The notes: generated by a model not told the origin, from the sequence alone. 64,000 nucleotides of DNA from Flavobacterium macacae (GCF_003865365.1 NZ_RQVR01000009.1:75124-139123), one strand, 5' to 3'; counted from the stretch's first letter, positions 1 through 9,319 are shown. Numbers and translations are program-made.

Positions 1-408
1 TTGGGAAAAAGTGAAAGTATAATATAGAAGTAATAGTTAATTATTTCAAGCATTCTAGAAATTACTTTCTGATATATTTAAATAACAAATCTTTCAAATG
101 ATTAAAAAAGGATTTATTTAAATTAGAAAAAATCAAAAATAATACGAAATTCAAGAATTTTGCACAATCTTACAGAGACTTAGAAAATTTGGTAACTCTG
201 ATAGGAAAAATAGTATCTCTTAAAAAAAATACTAAAGTTTCAAAATAGAAGATAATAGAATTTTAAGTTAAAGTCAAATTATTATAAACAAAAATCACTT
301 TTGGATTCAGAAGTCTATCTAGATAATTAATGTATTCATTTTAAATAATAATCACAGTACTGTTGACTGTGCTTAGTTCGGGATAAATAGGCGGATTTAT
401 TATCTAAG

Positions 409-450
409 AAAAACTTATGAAGTAATAAATAATTACTTCATAAGTTTTTT
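409..450. terminator. Long perfect hairpin, bidirectional terminator-like
   Basis: An 18-bp perfect stem (AAAAACTTATGAAGTAAT against its complement) encloses a 5-nt loop and is flanked by A and T runs, so it could terminate transcription in either direction. No intact gene ends here, so it may be a relic of a lost gene. Confidence 0.55.
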
Positions 451-673
451 ATGATTTTAAGAAAATCATTTAGGCTATGTTTCAAAATAAAAAAAAGGAA
501 TTAATATCATTGAAAAGATAAATTTATCAATATATTGGCTAATTATTTATTGTTATAAAATGATAGTAACATAAAACTATGAAGTATAATTATAGTTTTA
601 GAAATTAAAAACTTTTTCTATTTATAAATTTAAAAAGCATGAAAAATCTAGAGTCATAAATCGCTGACATCAA

Positions 674-799
674 ATGAAGACAAGACAGTGCTATTTCAAA
701 CTTGATAACGGATACTTGTTCAAAAATGGTAAGTCAGTTCAATGTAGATGCAGAAAGCAGTTTAGCAATGTTACAAAGGAACAAAACGGAGTGAAATAA
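674..799 (+). pseudogene. Remnant resembling the N-terminal zinc finger of IS1/InsA-type transposase
   Basis: A 41-codon frame reads MKTRQCYFKLDNGYLFKNGK followed by SVQCRCRKQFSNVT. This resembles the C-x2-C...I.KNGK...Y.CK.C.RQF pattern at the start of IS1-family InsA and related transposases, where paired cysteines bind zinc. The first cysteine pair is incomplete (CYF instead of CxxC) and the second is CRC. No downstream catalytic region follows, so this is at most a decayed fragment. The match is by eye on a short motif, and chance similarity is possible. Confidence 0.4.
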
Positions 800-941
800 G
801 GATTATGTCGTTATAGTAGGTGTTAAAATCTTATGAATAGGGTAGAGAAATAAACAACAGGAAATACCCATATTATTCTAATTATATGGTTAAGTGAAAT
901 CAAATACATATTAGAATAAAATATTAATGAAAACCTATAAT

Positions 942-982
942 TTAAAAAACCCTTGTAAATTTTTTTATAAGGGTTTTTTAAA
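942..982 (-). terminator. Terminator downstream of the methyltransferase gene
   Basis: The inverted repeat AAAAAACCCTT / AAGGGTTTTTT lies about 40 bp beyond the stop of the minus-strand methyltransferase gene. A and T runs on both sides let it work in either direction. It probably ends the map-methyltransferase transcript. Confidence 0.7.
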
Positions 983-1019
983 ATAACCGCTACGAATTAT
1001 TTAGAAGTAGTCAATTTTT

Positions 1020-1784
1020 TTATTTAAAGCAAACCGGAATAATTTCTCCTTTTGCCAGGCAATATCTTTCCACTAATTCCGGAGCTAATTTTGCAGTATA
1101 ATCTTCTTCAACAACGGTAAAGCCAATGCTTCTTAATTTATCAAAATAATCACGGCCATAAATTCTCACGTGATCGTATTGCCCAAAGATTTTGGCTCTT
1201 TCTTTTTGATCGGTAATGGAATCGTCAGCAAAAGTGGTCGCTCTGTTCAAATCCTGCGGAATCTGGAAAATTCCAATACCGCCCGGTTTTAAAACACGAT
1301 ATAATTCTTGCATCGCCTTTGTGTCATCCGGAATGTGTTCTAAAACGTGATTACACAAAATAATATCATACATATTATCCTCAAAAGGCAAGTCGCAAAT
1401 ATCTGCTTTCACATCCGCCAACGGCGAAAATAAATCGGTTGTTGTATACTCTAAATTCTTTTGGTTTCTGAATATCTTGTAAAAAGCCTGTTCAGGAGCA
1501 AAATGCAGTACCTTTTTCGGAGCCGTAAAAAAATCGGTTTCATTGTTCAGGTAAAGCCAAAGCAAACGGTGTCTTTCCAGAGATAAAGTACTTGGCGAAA
1601 GCACATTGTTTCGCTGTGTTCCATAACCATAAGGCAAGAATTTCTTGAAACTTCTTCCATCAATCGGGTCGGTAAAAGTGTTTCCTTTCAGGGCAAGTGC
1701 CAAAACAGGACGAATCACATAACTCAGCCGAATCAATAACGGGCGAGGGATGGTATTGAGGATGAATTTAAAAGCTTTCTTCAT
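1020..1784 (-). CDS. Class I SAM-dependent methyltransferase
   Basis: This is a 254-residue cytoplasmic protein of the Methyltransf_11 type. Residues about 90-170 form the SAM-binding fold: VLHFAPE takes the place of motif I, followed by TTDL after beta-2, DICDLPFED, then CNHVLEHIPDD and VLKPGG, which are typical of the UbiE/Methyltransf_11 group. The N-terminal 60 residues are hydrophobic and basic and may dock on a membrane or polymer substrate. The start ATG overlaps the stop of map by one base (TAATG), so the two genes are translationally coupled. The substrate cannot be read from the sequence. Related flavobacterial proteins are often annotated only as methyltransferases, sometimes beside surface polysaccharide genes, but none lie here. 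Confidence 0.85.
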   Translation of the reverse strand: MKKAFKFILNTIPRPLLIRLSYVIRPVLALALKGNTFTDPIDGRSFKKFLPYGYGTQRNNVLSPSTLSLERHRLLWLYLNNETDFFTAPKKVLHFAPEQAFYKIFRNQKNLEYTTTDLFSPLADVKADICDLPFEDNMYDIILCNHVLEHIPDDTKAMQELYRVLKPGGIGIFQIPQDLNRATTFADDSITDQKERAKIFGQYDHVRIYGRDYFDKLRSIGFTVVEEDYTAKLAPELVERYCLAKGEIIPVCFK

Positions 1785-2605
1785 TATGAAAGTACCAAAG
1801 GCTGTCTTCTGAATTCCGCTTCCTCATCACTCACAATTCCCAAGGCTTTATAAATATAAGCATACGTCGAAAGCAATTCTGGTTTTCCGTCAATCAAGGC
1901 CACATCGTGCTCAAAATGCGCGCTCGGTTTTCTGTCAGCAGTCACGATTGTCCAGCCGTCTTTCAACTGCTTGATGTTTTTGGTACCCAAGTTGATCATC
2001 GGTTCAATAGCCACTACCATGCCTTCTACAAACATCTTTCCCCGACCGCGTTTTCCATAGTTTGGCATTTCAGGATCCTCGTGCATTTTCTTGCCCAACC
2101 CGTGTCCAACCAATTCACGAACCACGCCATATCCGTGTGCTTCTGTATATTTTTGAATCGCATTACCCACATCTTCCACGCGGTTTCCGGCTTTAAATTC
2201 ACGGATCCCAACATACAAAGACTCTTTCGTAACCTGCAATAATTTTTTAGTTTCCGGAGCCACATCGCCAACTTCAAAAGTGTACGCGTGGTCGCCATAA
2301 TATTCGTTCATCAAAGTTCCGCAATCCACCGAAACAATATCGCCCTCTTGAATTGGCGTATTCGTTGGCAAACCGTGAACCACCTGGTCATTCACGCTCG
2401 TTAAGATCGAAGACGGGCAGCCATATAATCCCAAAAATCCAGGAACCGCACCGTGATCTCTGATAAACTCTTCCGCCAATTTGTCTAAATGTAAAGTCGT
2501 CACGCCCGGTTTGATTTCAGTTGCAATCATTCCCAATGTTTTTGAAACAAGCAACGCACTTTGGCGCATCAACTCAATTTCTTCTCTGGTTTTCTGGATA
2601 ATCAT
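1784..2605 (-). CDS. map: Type I methionine aminopeptidase
   Basis: MetAP removes the initiator methionine from nascent proteins in the cytosol, using a dinuclear metal centre. The 273-residue protein begins MIIQKTREEIELMRQSALLV, as expected for type I MetAP. Metal ligands are visible: the Asp of SVDCGT, the Asp of GDHAYTF, the His in LVGHGLGKKMHEDPEMPNYG, the Glu of AIEPMI and the C-terminal glutamate in HFEHDVALI. Length fits the bacterial family of about 250-270 residues. The gene lies outside its usual position in the ribosomal protein operon and is coupled through TAATG to the downstream methyltransferase. A TACTTTTG -7 box lies 19 bp upstream of the start codon. Confidence 0.97.
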   Translation of the reverse strand: MIIQKTREEIELMRQSALLVSKTLGMIATEIKPGVTTLHLDKLAEEFIRDHGAVPGFLGLYGCPSSILTSVNDQVVHGLPTNTPIQEGDIVSVDCGTLMNEYYGDHAYTFEVGDVAPETKKLLQVTKESLYVGIREFKAGNRVEDVGNAIQKYTEAHGYGVVRELVGHGLGKKMHEDPEMPNYGKRGRGKMFVEGMVVAIEPMINLGTKNIKQLKDGWTIVTADRKPSAHFEHDVALIDGKPELLSTYAYIYKALGIVSDEEAEFRRQPLVLS

Positions 2606-2623
2606 ATTTCAAAATTTGATTTG

Positions 2624-2631
2624 CAAAAGTA
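2624..2631 (-). promoter_or_regulatory. -7 promoter box of map
   Basis: On the minus strand the sequence TACTTTTG matches the Bacteroidota -7 consensus TAnnTTTG and is suitably placed upstream of the map start. A convincing -33 TTG at the usual distance is not visible. Confidence 0.5.
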
Positions 2632-2657
2632 CAAATTTTATTTATAAATTTTTTGAA

Positions 2658-2799
2658 GCTATTTCCGGCTTTCTGCTACAAGTCCTCGGCCAAAAAACTT
2701 TTTTTCTACGCCGTAAAAGGAGCTTCCTTCGGTCGCTCTTTTCCGGCAAGAAAAAATAGTTTTTCAGCCTGCGGGCTTTCCGCGATAATCCGGGCTAGG
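2658..2799 (+). repeat. Dispersed palindromic intergenic repeat, copy A
   Basis: The left end (TTTCCGGCTTTCTGCTACAA) and right end (GCGGGCTTTCCGCGATAATC followed by CGGGCTA) match the ends seen at about 45.1 kb and 52.7 kb. Between them lies a long imperfect hairpin: arms at about 2692-2707 and 2749-2765, then an inner stem GCCGTAAAAGGAGC / GCTCTTTTCCGGC. It fills the gap between the promoters of map and the end of gpmI and has no coding potential. Confidence 0.7.
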
Positions 2800-2834
2800 G
2801 CATTGTGCAATTGATGAACTTTCTAATGTAATTA

Positions 2835-2873
2835 TAAAAAAAAATGCCTGTCAAGAAAAAATCCCAACAGGCA
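2835..2873 (-). terminator. Intrinsic terminator of gpmI
   Basis: On the minus strand the stem TGCCTGT / ACAGGCA is followed by an uninterrupted T run (the A run at 2835-2844 on the plus strand), just beyond the gpmI stop codon. Confidence 0.8.
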
Positions 2874-2895
2874 AAGTATATTAAAATTTTAAAAA

Positions 2896-4413
2896 CTATA
2901 ACAACGAATGTCTTGTCATTGCTACTGGTTTTTCAACGCCCATCAAGGCTAAAATAGTTGGAGCAATATCACCCAGAACACCGTCATTCACGTGTTTCAA
3001 ATCGTTGTCGACCAAAATAATCGGCACCGGATTGGTCGTGTGCGCCGTATTCGGACTTCCATCAGGGTTAATCATCGTTTCGCAATTTCCGTGATCGGCA
3101 ATTACAATCGTAGTATAACCGTGTTCTAAAGCAGTTGTGATTACTCTTTCAGCACATTTGTCAACGGCTTCGCAAGCTTTGACCGCTGCCTCCATAACGC
3201 CAGTGTGCCCCACCATATCTCCGTTTGCAAAATTTAAGCACACGAAATCAACTTCTTGTTTTTCTAATTCCGGTACCAGCGCGTCGGCCAATTCAAAAGC
3301 GCTCATTTCGGGCTGTAAATCATACGTAGCTACTTTTGGAGAATTTTTCAAGATTCTGCTTTCGCCCACGAATTCTTTCTCCCTTCCGCCAGAAAAGAAA
3401 AAAGTAACGTGCGGATATTTCTCTGTTTCGGCAATCCTGATTTGCTTTTTGCCGTTTTTTTCTAAAACTTCACCAAGTGTTTCTGTAATATTGTCTTTGT
3501 CATAAATCACGTGCATTCCCGTATACGTGTCGTCATAATTGGTCATTGTCACATAATACAAATTCAATTTATGCATGTTTTGTTCGTGGCAATCAAACTG
3601 CGTCAAAACTTCGGTTAATTGTCTTCCTCTGTCTGTTCTGAAGTTGAAGAAAATAATTACGTCGTCGTTTTCAATTACGGCAGTCGGTTCATTATTTTCA
3701 TTGACAACCACCAACGGATCGATAAATTCATCAGTGATGTTTTTTTCATAACTTTCGTGAAGGCTTGAAATCACATTTTTTGTTGGGGTTCCAATGCCGT
3801 TAACTAGCAAATCATAGGCTTTTTTAACGCGCTCCCAACGTCTGTCGCGATCCATTGCATAATATCTTCCGAGAACGGAAGCTAATTTTGCTTTTTTGTT
3901 TTCCAAATGCTTTTGCAAAGCGGAAATGAAGAAAATTCCAGATTTTGGATCCACATCGCGACCGTCTGTGAATGCGTGAATAAAGACGTTATCTAAGCCA
4001 TAATTTTCTGTTGCATCAACCAAACCTTTTAAATGTTCAATGTGCGAGTGAACGCCTCCGTCAGAAACTAGTCCTAAAAGATGCACTTTTTTATTGTTTT
4101 CTTTAGCGTAAGCAAACGCTTCCACCAAGGCTTTTTCGTTTTTTAATGTGTTTTCTTGAACGGCAAGATTTATTCTCACCAAATCTTGATAGATAATTCT
4201 TCCGGCACCCAGGTTCATGTGTCCTACTTCTGAATTTCCCATTTGCCCTTCCGGAAGGCCAACGTTCAAGCCGTCAGTTCTTAAAGAAGCGTTTGCGTAT
4301 TTTGTATATAGGCTGTCAATAAAAGGCGTATGGGCATTGTCAACTGCAGAGACTTTTGGATCTGGAGATTTTCCCCAACCGTCCAAAATCATAAGGATCA
4401 CTTTCTTGTTCAT
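2896..4413 (-). CDS. gpmI: 2,3-bisphosphoglycerate-independent phosphoglycerate mutase
   Basis: The enzyme interconverts 3- and 2-phosphoglycerate in glycolysis and gluconeogenesis using two Mn2+ ions. The 505-residue length fits the family. It starts MNKKVILMILDGWGKS, whose Asp is a metal ligand. The catalytic serine lies in GNSEVGHMNLGAGR near residue 62. Further metal-site segments are HIEHLKGL with HAFTDGRDVDP, and, near the C-terminus, NGDMVGHTG and IADHGNCE. The start codon directly follows the stop of the upstream DUF5916 gene with no gap, so the two are probably cotranscribed. A terminator sits just after the gene. Confidence 0.98.
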   Translation of the reverse strand: MNKKVILMILDGWGKSPDPKVSAVDNAHTPFIDSLYTKYANASLRTDGLNVGLPEGQMGNSEVGHMNLGAGRIIYQDLVRINLAVQENTLKNEKALVEAFAYAKENNKKVHLLGLVSDGGVHSHIEHLKGLVDATENYGLDNVFIHAFTDGRDVDPKSGIFFISALQKHLENKKAKLASVLGRYYAMDRDRRWERVKKAYDLLVNGIGTPTKNVISSLHESYEKNITDEFIDPLVVVNENNEPTAVIENDDVIIFFNFRTDRGRQLTEVLTQFDCHEQNMHKLNLYYVTMTNYDDTYTGMHVIYDKDNITETLGEVLEKNGKKQIRIAETEKYPHVTFFFSGGREKEFVGESRILKNSPKVATYDLQPEMSAFELADALVPELEKQEVDFVCLNFANGDMVGHTGVMEAAVKACEAVDKCAERVITTALEHGYTTIVIADHGNCETMINPDGSPNTAHTTNPVPIILVDNDLKHVNDGVLGDIAPTILALMGVEKPVAMTRHSLL

Positions 4414-6819
4414 TTAAAATTTGTTTTTAATCGTATTGTAGTCTATAAAATATCGGATGCTGACTGAAAAGATATTATTTAGGTTATTTTCAAATAAATT
4501 CTTGAAATTTTTGCTGATTGTATTGTCAATATCTGTTCTAAAATCGGTAGCATTATTTCTATAAAGTACTGAAATTTGACTTCCTGGCGCAAACCACCAA
4601 GAATAAGAAAGGTCAAAATTCCATGTGCTAAAATTTGAATCTTCGAATTCTGTAAAATTACTATTTGTGGTTAAGCTTCCGTCGTTTTGCAATGTTAAAT
4701 ATTGGTTATAATCAGCATAAGACCAATAATATCTCGCAGATAGATTAATTGTCATCTTTGGGTTCAAAGAGTATTTCATTCCTAAAGTGTTGATAATCGT
4801 TCTTCGTTCTCTTTGACCAAAAATGATGTCATCAGAAGTATAACCAACCCAACCACGGTCATTATTGAATCTGTTAATAAAAAAATTGTAGTTTATTAGA
4901 AACTTGTTGTTAAAACGATATCGTGGAGCGACTGTTAGGCCATAAGCAATTCGGTCTTTTTCTTCCGTAATATTTAATTCTGGAATAACATCAACGGCAA
5001 ATTTTCTATTGTAGTTGGACGAAAAATAAATATTAGAATAAATATATCTTGGAATAATAGAAAAACGTTCGGCAACTCGCGGTTCATAAAAATCATAAGC
5101 CTCAAACGGATGAATGTAAATGGCAGCGCCAATAAAGTCATTTTTTTTAGTAGTCGAGCTGAAATCAATGTCCATAGTCGCTCGTTGTAAACGGCCTGTT
5201 GTATTTTGAAATTCGCTGTAATAATGCGTACTTATTTTAAAAGTATTAAAATTCGCATTTGGGTTTAAAATACGATAACTCAAATTGGCATAAACACTAT
5301 GATAATTATTCATGTTTAAAATCCCCATATCGTTTGAGTCATAATCATCTGAAATGTATTGAACTCCGGTGTTGTATCTCCAAACTCCGCCTCTTTTTCC
5401 GACTTGAATCGATGAATTTATACCTTGACGATTGTCATAATCTTGGTATTCATTGATGAAACTATATTTAAAATCTCCTAAAAGATTGAATTTATTGTCT
5501 TTTGTGTTTAAGTCATACACAATTGCAGAAACATTGGCATCACGAAATTCTCCGGCTCTCAGTACATTCGTGTTTACAAAAGAAACAGAGGAATTTTGAT
5601 TGAAACGCTGGTCTAAAACCAAAACATTGTAATTAGTTAAAGGTTCAACAAGTACTTCTCTCTTTTCGCCAGTAATTGTATTATTTATAGTTGCATATGT
5701 TTTTTCAGTTACTGCATTTAAAACACCAATACCCAATCCGCCCGAAGTTCTTCCGGAAACTTTGGTAGCATTGATAATATTTATGGCAGAAGGATTCAGG
5801 GCAACTTCATCATCGGTTTCTCCATAAGCATACGTGGAAGGAACGCCGCCAATTCTTCGAGAATACAATAAATTACCTTTAGTAAAAAGGTCAATTCCCT
5901 CGGTAAAGAAAGGGCGGTTTTCATTGAACTGTTGTTCGAAAGGTCCTAAATTTAAAACTACATTGTCATAAACAGTTTGCCCAAAATCAGGAACTAAAAT
6001 GGCGTCTAAAGTGAATGAATCATTAATGCCGTACTTAATATCTAAACCTGCTTTAAAAGTGTTTTCGGTTCCGTTTTGATTGCTTTCAGCATAATAGGAA
6101 GAATAAGGGATAAAGAAAAGACGGGTAGGAGGTTTAATGTTTTCAATGCCGTCCAGCTGTCCTGTTTGTGGCATTAATGAGCCTACTTTTAAGCTGATTG
6201 GGTTCCAAGTGTATTTCTGACGATCTCTTTTGATATCTCTCCAGAAATTGATTCCCCATGTTTGCTTTTCATCATTTGAAAAACGTAAAGCAGCATATGG
6301 AATTTTCATTTCAACGACCCATCCAAACTCAGTAATCGCTACTTCGCTGTCCCAAATGGCATCCCAAGAATAATCATCATTACCCTCCGTTGACAAGCAA
6401 TCTAATTGAACGCCAGCGGCAGTTACATAAAATCTAAAATCTTGTTGACCGTCATTAAAACCATTTATGAAAACAGCAAAATCATCAGTTGTCCCAAAAT
6501 AATCTCTTTGGGTCATCTCCTTTAAAATTTTGTCTGGTTCGTCATCATACAGAGTAGCAGCTATATAGATGGCATCATTATTGTATAATACTTTAACCTC
6601 AGTTCGTTTTTCATAACTAATTGGTTTCCCGTTATCTGGTTCATACATTACAAAATCTGTTGCAACTTGTGCTGTGCTCCAGATTTCTTCGTCAAATTTA
6701 CCATCTATCGATATGTTTTCTGAAATTTTCTTTGTCACCAAAGTTTTTTTCTGACAAAACCCATCAATACTGAGAAGTAGTATAAAAGCAAATAAAATTT
6801 GTGAAAAACGTAGGTGCAT
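4414..6819 (-). CDS. DUF5916/CBM9-like outer-membrane beta-barrel protein
   Basis: This is an exported protein of about 801 residues from the preferred start. A signal peptide (MHLRFSQILFAFILLL, ending FCQ) precedes a CBM9-like domain, recognisable by SIDGKFDEEIW, VKVLYNNDAIYIAATLYDDE and the paired WDAIWDSEVAI / WVVEMKIPYAALRFS segments. The remaining 550 residues alternate aromatic and polar residues, as in an outer-membrane barrel, and end with an aromatic-rich strand. This layout is that of the DUF5916 family, which is common in Bacteroidota and of unknown function. The longest frame starts seven codons upstream at 6840, but a promoter at 6838-6867 would place the transcript start inside that extension, so the second Met is preferred. 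The gene abuts gpmI. Confidence 0.85.
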   Translation of the reverse strand: MHLRFSQILFAFILLLSIDGFCQKKTLVTKKISENISIDGKFDEEIWSTAQVATDFVMYEPDNGKPISYEKRTEVKVLYNNDAIYIAATLYDDEPDKILKEMTQRDYFGTTDDFAVFINGFNDGQQDFRFYVTAAGVQLDCLSTEGNDDYSWDAIWDSEVAITEFGWVVEMKIPYAALRFSNDEKQTWGINFWRDIKRDRQKYTWNPISLKVGSLMPQTGQLDGIENIKPPTRLFFIPYSSYYAESNQNGTENTFKAGLDIKYGINDSFTLDAILVPDFGQTVYDNVVLNLGPFEQQFNENRPFFTEGIDLFTKGNLLYSRRIGGVPSTYAYGETDDEVALNPSAINIINATKVSGRTSGGLGIGVLNAVTEKTYATINNTITGEKREVLVEPLTNYNVLVLDQRFNQNSSVSFVNTNVLRAGEFRDANVSAIVYDLNTKDNKFNLLGDFKYSFINEYQDYDNRQGINSSIQVGKRGGVWRYNTGVQYISDDYDSNDMGILNMNNYHSVYANLSYRILNPNANFNTFKISTHYYSEFQNTTGRLQRATMDIDFSSTTKKNDFIGAAIYIHPFEAYDFYEPRVAERFSIIPRYIYSNIYFSSNYNRKFAVDVIPELNITEEKDRIAYGLTVAPRYRFNNKFLINYNFFINRFNNDRGWVGYTSDDIIFGQRERRTIINTLGMKYSLNPKMTINLSARYYWSYADYNQYLTLQNDGSLTTNSNFTEFEDSNFSTWNFDLSYSWWFAPGSQISVLYRNNATDFRTDIDNTISKNFKNLFENNLNNIFSVSIRYFIDYNTIKNKF

Positions 6820-6837
6820 TAGCAATATTTTGTAAGA

Positions 6838-6867
6838 CAAAAATAGTCATAAATAGAACATACACAA
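6838..6867 (-). promoter_or_regulatory. Promoter of the DUF5916-gpmI transcript
   Basis: On the minus strand a TTG (6867-6865) is followed after 19 bp by TATTTTTG (6845-6838), an exact match to TTG-N17-23-TAnnTTTG. It decides the start codon of the DUF5916 gene. Confidence 0.7.
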
Positions 6868-6970
6868 TTAGTTTACAATATATTTTAAACATTCACGTTA
6901 TAAGATTGTTGTATAAATGTTACACGACAACCATTTTTTGTTAAATTCCCCCATTTTAACATAACAATAT

Positions 6971-7000
6971 TTTGATACTAAATAATTTTTAATACTTTTG
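6971..7000 (+). promoter_or_regulatory. Promoter of the YkuD_2-family gene
   Basis: TTTG (6971-6974) is followed after 18 bp by TACTTTTG (6993-7000), a full Bacteroidota promoter. The longest reading frame starts at a TTG inside this -7 box, which rules that start out. Confidence 0.75.
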
Positions 7001-7036
7001 GCGACCCTCAAGTCGTATTTAAACCAAACATATTCA

Positions 7037-7747
7037 ATGATTTACAAGTTTTTACCCGTACTATTGGTTTTTTTTAGTTCTTTTTCTGTTAACGAAAAAA
7101 AGCCTACCGAGCCTAAAAAATTAATCGCTGCTGCTACTGAAACAACTTTTGAAATGAAAGCAGAAAAAATCTACAGCAACTTACAGTCCAATAACCTTTC
7201 TATGCCTAAGATGGAAAGTTTTACAAAAGCTTTGCAAGGATTTTATGCTTTGAAAGCAAAGGGAACCATTAAAAAAGATATCTTAACGATTGTTGATTTT
7301 ACACTTTCTTCAAATACAAAAAGAATGTGGATCATTGATATGGCGACGAATACTGTTTTGTACAATTCTTTGGTTGCCCACGGAAGAAATACCGGAGAGG
7401 AATTTGCAAAAGATTTCTCAAACGCGAATTCTTCTTATAAAAGCAGTCTAGGCTTTTATGCAACTGGAGAAGTTTACCAAGGAAAACACGGTTTTTCGCT
7501 TCGTCTTGACGGTCTTGAAAAAGGAATCAATGACAATGCAAGAAGCAGAGCGGTTGTAATTCACGGAGCTGATTATGTAGCTGAAGACTTTATCAAAGCA
7601 CACGGAAGATTAGGCAGGAGCCAAGGATGTCCAGCGCTTCCAGTTGGAATTACAAAAGAAGTCATCAATATAATTAAAGACAAATCGTGTCTTTTTATTT
7701 ACCATCCTTCTACAAATTACAAAACAGCAACTAAATTAATCTCTTAA
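7037..7747 (+). CDS. Exported murein L,D-transpeptidase catalytic domain family protein (YkuD_2)
   Basis: This is a 236-residue envelope protein. A signal peptide (MIYKFLPVLLVFFSSFS) precedes the YkuD_2 domain. Motifs are WIIDMATNTVLYNSLVAHGRN, VVIHGADYV and GRSQGCPALP; the last carries the catalytic-type cysteine in the order expected for L,D-transpeptidase folds. The family is assumed to modify or crosslink peptidoglycan, although activity of the YkuD_2 branch is little studied. ATG 7037 is chosen because the upstream extension overlaps the promoter. The gene converges on a second L,D-transpeptidase gene and their 3' ends overlap by 12 bp, so the two may serve related cell-wall roles. Confidence 0.85.
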   Translation: MIYKFLPVLLVFFSSFSVNEKKPTEPKKLIAAATETTFEMKAEKIYSNLQSNNLSMPKMESFTKALQGFYALKAKGTIKKDILTIVDFTLSSNTKRMWIIDMATNTVLYNSLVAHGRNTGEEFAKDFSNANSSYKSSLGFYATGEVYQGKHGFSLRLDGLEKGINDNARSRAVVIHGADYVAEDFIKAHGRLGRSQGCPALPVGITKEVINIIKDKSCLFIYHPSTNYKTATKLIS

Positions 7748-9319
7748 TTTAGAATATAATTCGCTGTCTAATTTATAAATATCGGGCCTGAACTGGAGCA
7801 TGTTTTTATCGCTCCAGGCAGTCCAATAAAGCTGGTAAATGTAAACATCGTTCTTGATGTTTGCATTTTGTGTTTTCTCTGTTTTCAGGGTTTCGGTTAT
7901 CTTTTCTAAATTCCATTTTTCTTTATCGTCCAGCAAATATTCGGTGAGTTCTAACGGATTTTGCACCCTGATGCAACCCGAACTTAAAGAGCGGTCTGTT
8001 TTTTGAAAATGTTCCCGGTAATTCGTATCGTGAAGATAAACGGAGTAATGATTTGGGAAAATAATTTTTACCATTCCTAAAGAGTTGAACGTTCCTGGGC
8101 TTTGAACATATTTATAATTTGATGCTTTTGCCGGATTCCAACTCCAAACATTTACTTCATTATTGTTGAAATCATAAATCTTTATGTTTTTCTTTTTCAA
8201 GTAATTCCTGTTTTTAATAGTTTCAGGAATAATATCTTCTTTTAAAATAGTGGGAGGCACCGTCCATGTCGGGTTAAAAACCGCGTAGCTCAGCTTTGAA
8301 TTCAAGATGGGTGTTTTTCTTTGTAATGTTCCTACAATAATATTATGTGTTCGCAAAGTGTCCTTTTTGTGTACAGCATACAGTTTGTATTCGGGAATAT
8401 TGATTATCAGATATCTTTCGCCCATTTCTTTCGGAAACCATCTCCAGCGTTCTAAGTTGGCGATAATTTGCTTTTGGCGTTCTTCCTTTGAAACATTCAA
8501 GGCTTGGATGGTGGCTTTGCCGATGATTCCGTCAGAAGCGAGGCCGTGCCTGATTTGGAATTTTTTAATGGCTTTTTCTGTTTCTTCATCATAAATTTGC
8601 GTCAAAGAGTCTTTTGCTTTTAAATCGTTCCAATAAATCAATTTCTTTTTTATGTCAAGTAGAGCAGGATTTTTGTCGTCTTTTTTGAACTTTGCGTCAA
8701 GCGAGATATTTTTTAAAGTGTCCTTAGGATAAGTATTTAATAAAGAAAGTGCGTTTTTCAGCCTTTTGTAAACAAGATGTGTTGGCCTCATTTTTTCAAA
8801 TACAGCTTTTAATGAATCGCCGTTAATAGCGTCAGTAAGGTATTTGTTGCTGTCGATAACGGGCGTTTTCAAATCCCAATCATCATATAAATCTCTCGGG
8901 TTTAATTTTCCGGTATTCATGTCAGAAAGGTATTTTTGAACCAAAAGCGTTATTGAAATGTCATAATTAACAAGTTCTTTTTCGCTAAAAGTGCCCACTC
9001 TTGACTCAATTTCTAACAATTCTTCTCCTTGGTAATCCTCCGCCTCCAGGCCTTCTTCATTTGCTTTTAATAGAATTGTTGCTACTGATTTTCTGTTTTC
9101 AGCACTGTTCCAAACGGTTTGAAAATGATTCATTCTATAAAAAGAAGTCAGTTGGCTGTTCGAAAACGAAAGCAACAAGGTGGAATCAATCGAATGGCTG
9201 TTGCTTTCTTTTTCAGTTTTATTGAGAGAAACGGTTTCTGAATAAGCATAAAAGGCTTCCTTTTTTTTGCACGAAACAAAAAAAACAATAAAAAGTACTA
9301 TTGAAATAAATTTGCGCAT
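7736..9319 (-). CDS. L,D-transpeptidase (YcbB/LdtD-like) lipoprotein with peptidoglycan-binding domain
   Basis: This is a 527-residue periplasmic lipoprotein. From ATG 9319 it reads MRKFISIVLFIVFFVSCKKK, a signal peptide with a lipobox-like VSC cysteine. A long helical region resembling the YcbB scaffold follows. The peptidoglycan-binding repeat lies at about residues 245-275 (YDEETEKAIKKFQIRHGLAS, then DGIIGKATIQALN). The YkuD domain lies at about 300-480 and includes YLIINIPEYKLYAV, HDTNYREHF and the catalytic LSSGCIRVQNP. The enzyme forms 3-3 crosslinks or attaches proteins to peptidoglycan. The longest frame starts ten codons earlier, but that would bury the signal peptide. The 3' end overlaps the convergent YkuD_2 gene by 12 bp. 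Confidence 0.9.
   Translation of the reverse strand: MRKFISIVLFIVFFVSCKKKEAFYAYSETVSLNKTEKESNSHSIDSTLLLSFSNSQLTSFYRMNHFQTVWNSAENRKSVATILLKANEEGLEAEDYQGEELLEIESRVGTFSEKELVNYDISITLLVQKYLSDMNTGKLNPRDLYDDWDLKTPVIDSNKYLTDAINGDSLKAVFEKMRPTHLVYKRLKNALSLLNTYPKDTLKNISLDAKFKKDDKNPALLDIKKKLIYWNDLKAKDSLTQIYDEETEKAIKKFQIRHGLASDGIIGKATIQALNVSKEERQKQIIANLERWRWFPKEMGERYLIINIPEYKLYAVHKKDTLRTHNIIVGTLQRKTPILNSKLSYAVFNPTWTVPPTILKEDIIPETIKNRNYLKKKNIKIYDFNNNEVNVWSWNPAKASNYKYVQSPGTFNSLGMVKIIFPNHYSVYLHDTNYREHFQKTDRSLSSGCIRVQNPLELTEYLLDDKEKWNLEKITETLKTEKTQNANIKNDVYIYQLYWTAWSDKNMLQFRPDIYKLDSELYSKLRD

Larger units (their letters stand above)
1..1019. other. AT-rich gene-free stretch with decayed mobile DNA
   Basis: No reading frame of credible length exists on either strand across this kilobase, and it is visibly more AT-rich than the flanking genes. 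It contains a long perfect hairpin at 409-450, a short frame resembling the zinc-finger part of an InsA-type transposase at 674-799, and a terminator-like hairpin at 942-982. The segment looks like degraded accessory DNA next to the stable map/gpmI block. I see nothing else in it. Confidence 0.6.

Noticed and set aside
2481..2759. 92-codon plus-strand frame at the map 5' end and repeat copy A
   Set aside because: It runs from antisense of map into the palindromic repeat; no promoter and no family resemblance.
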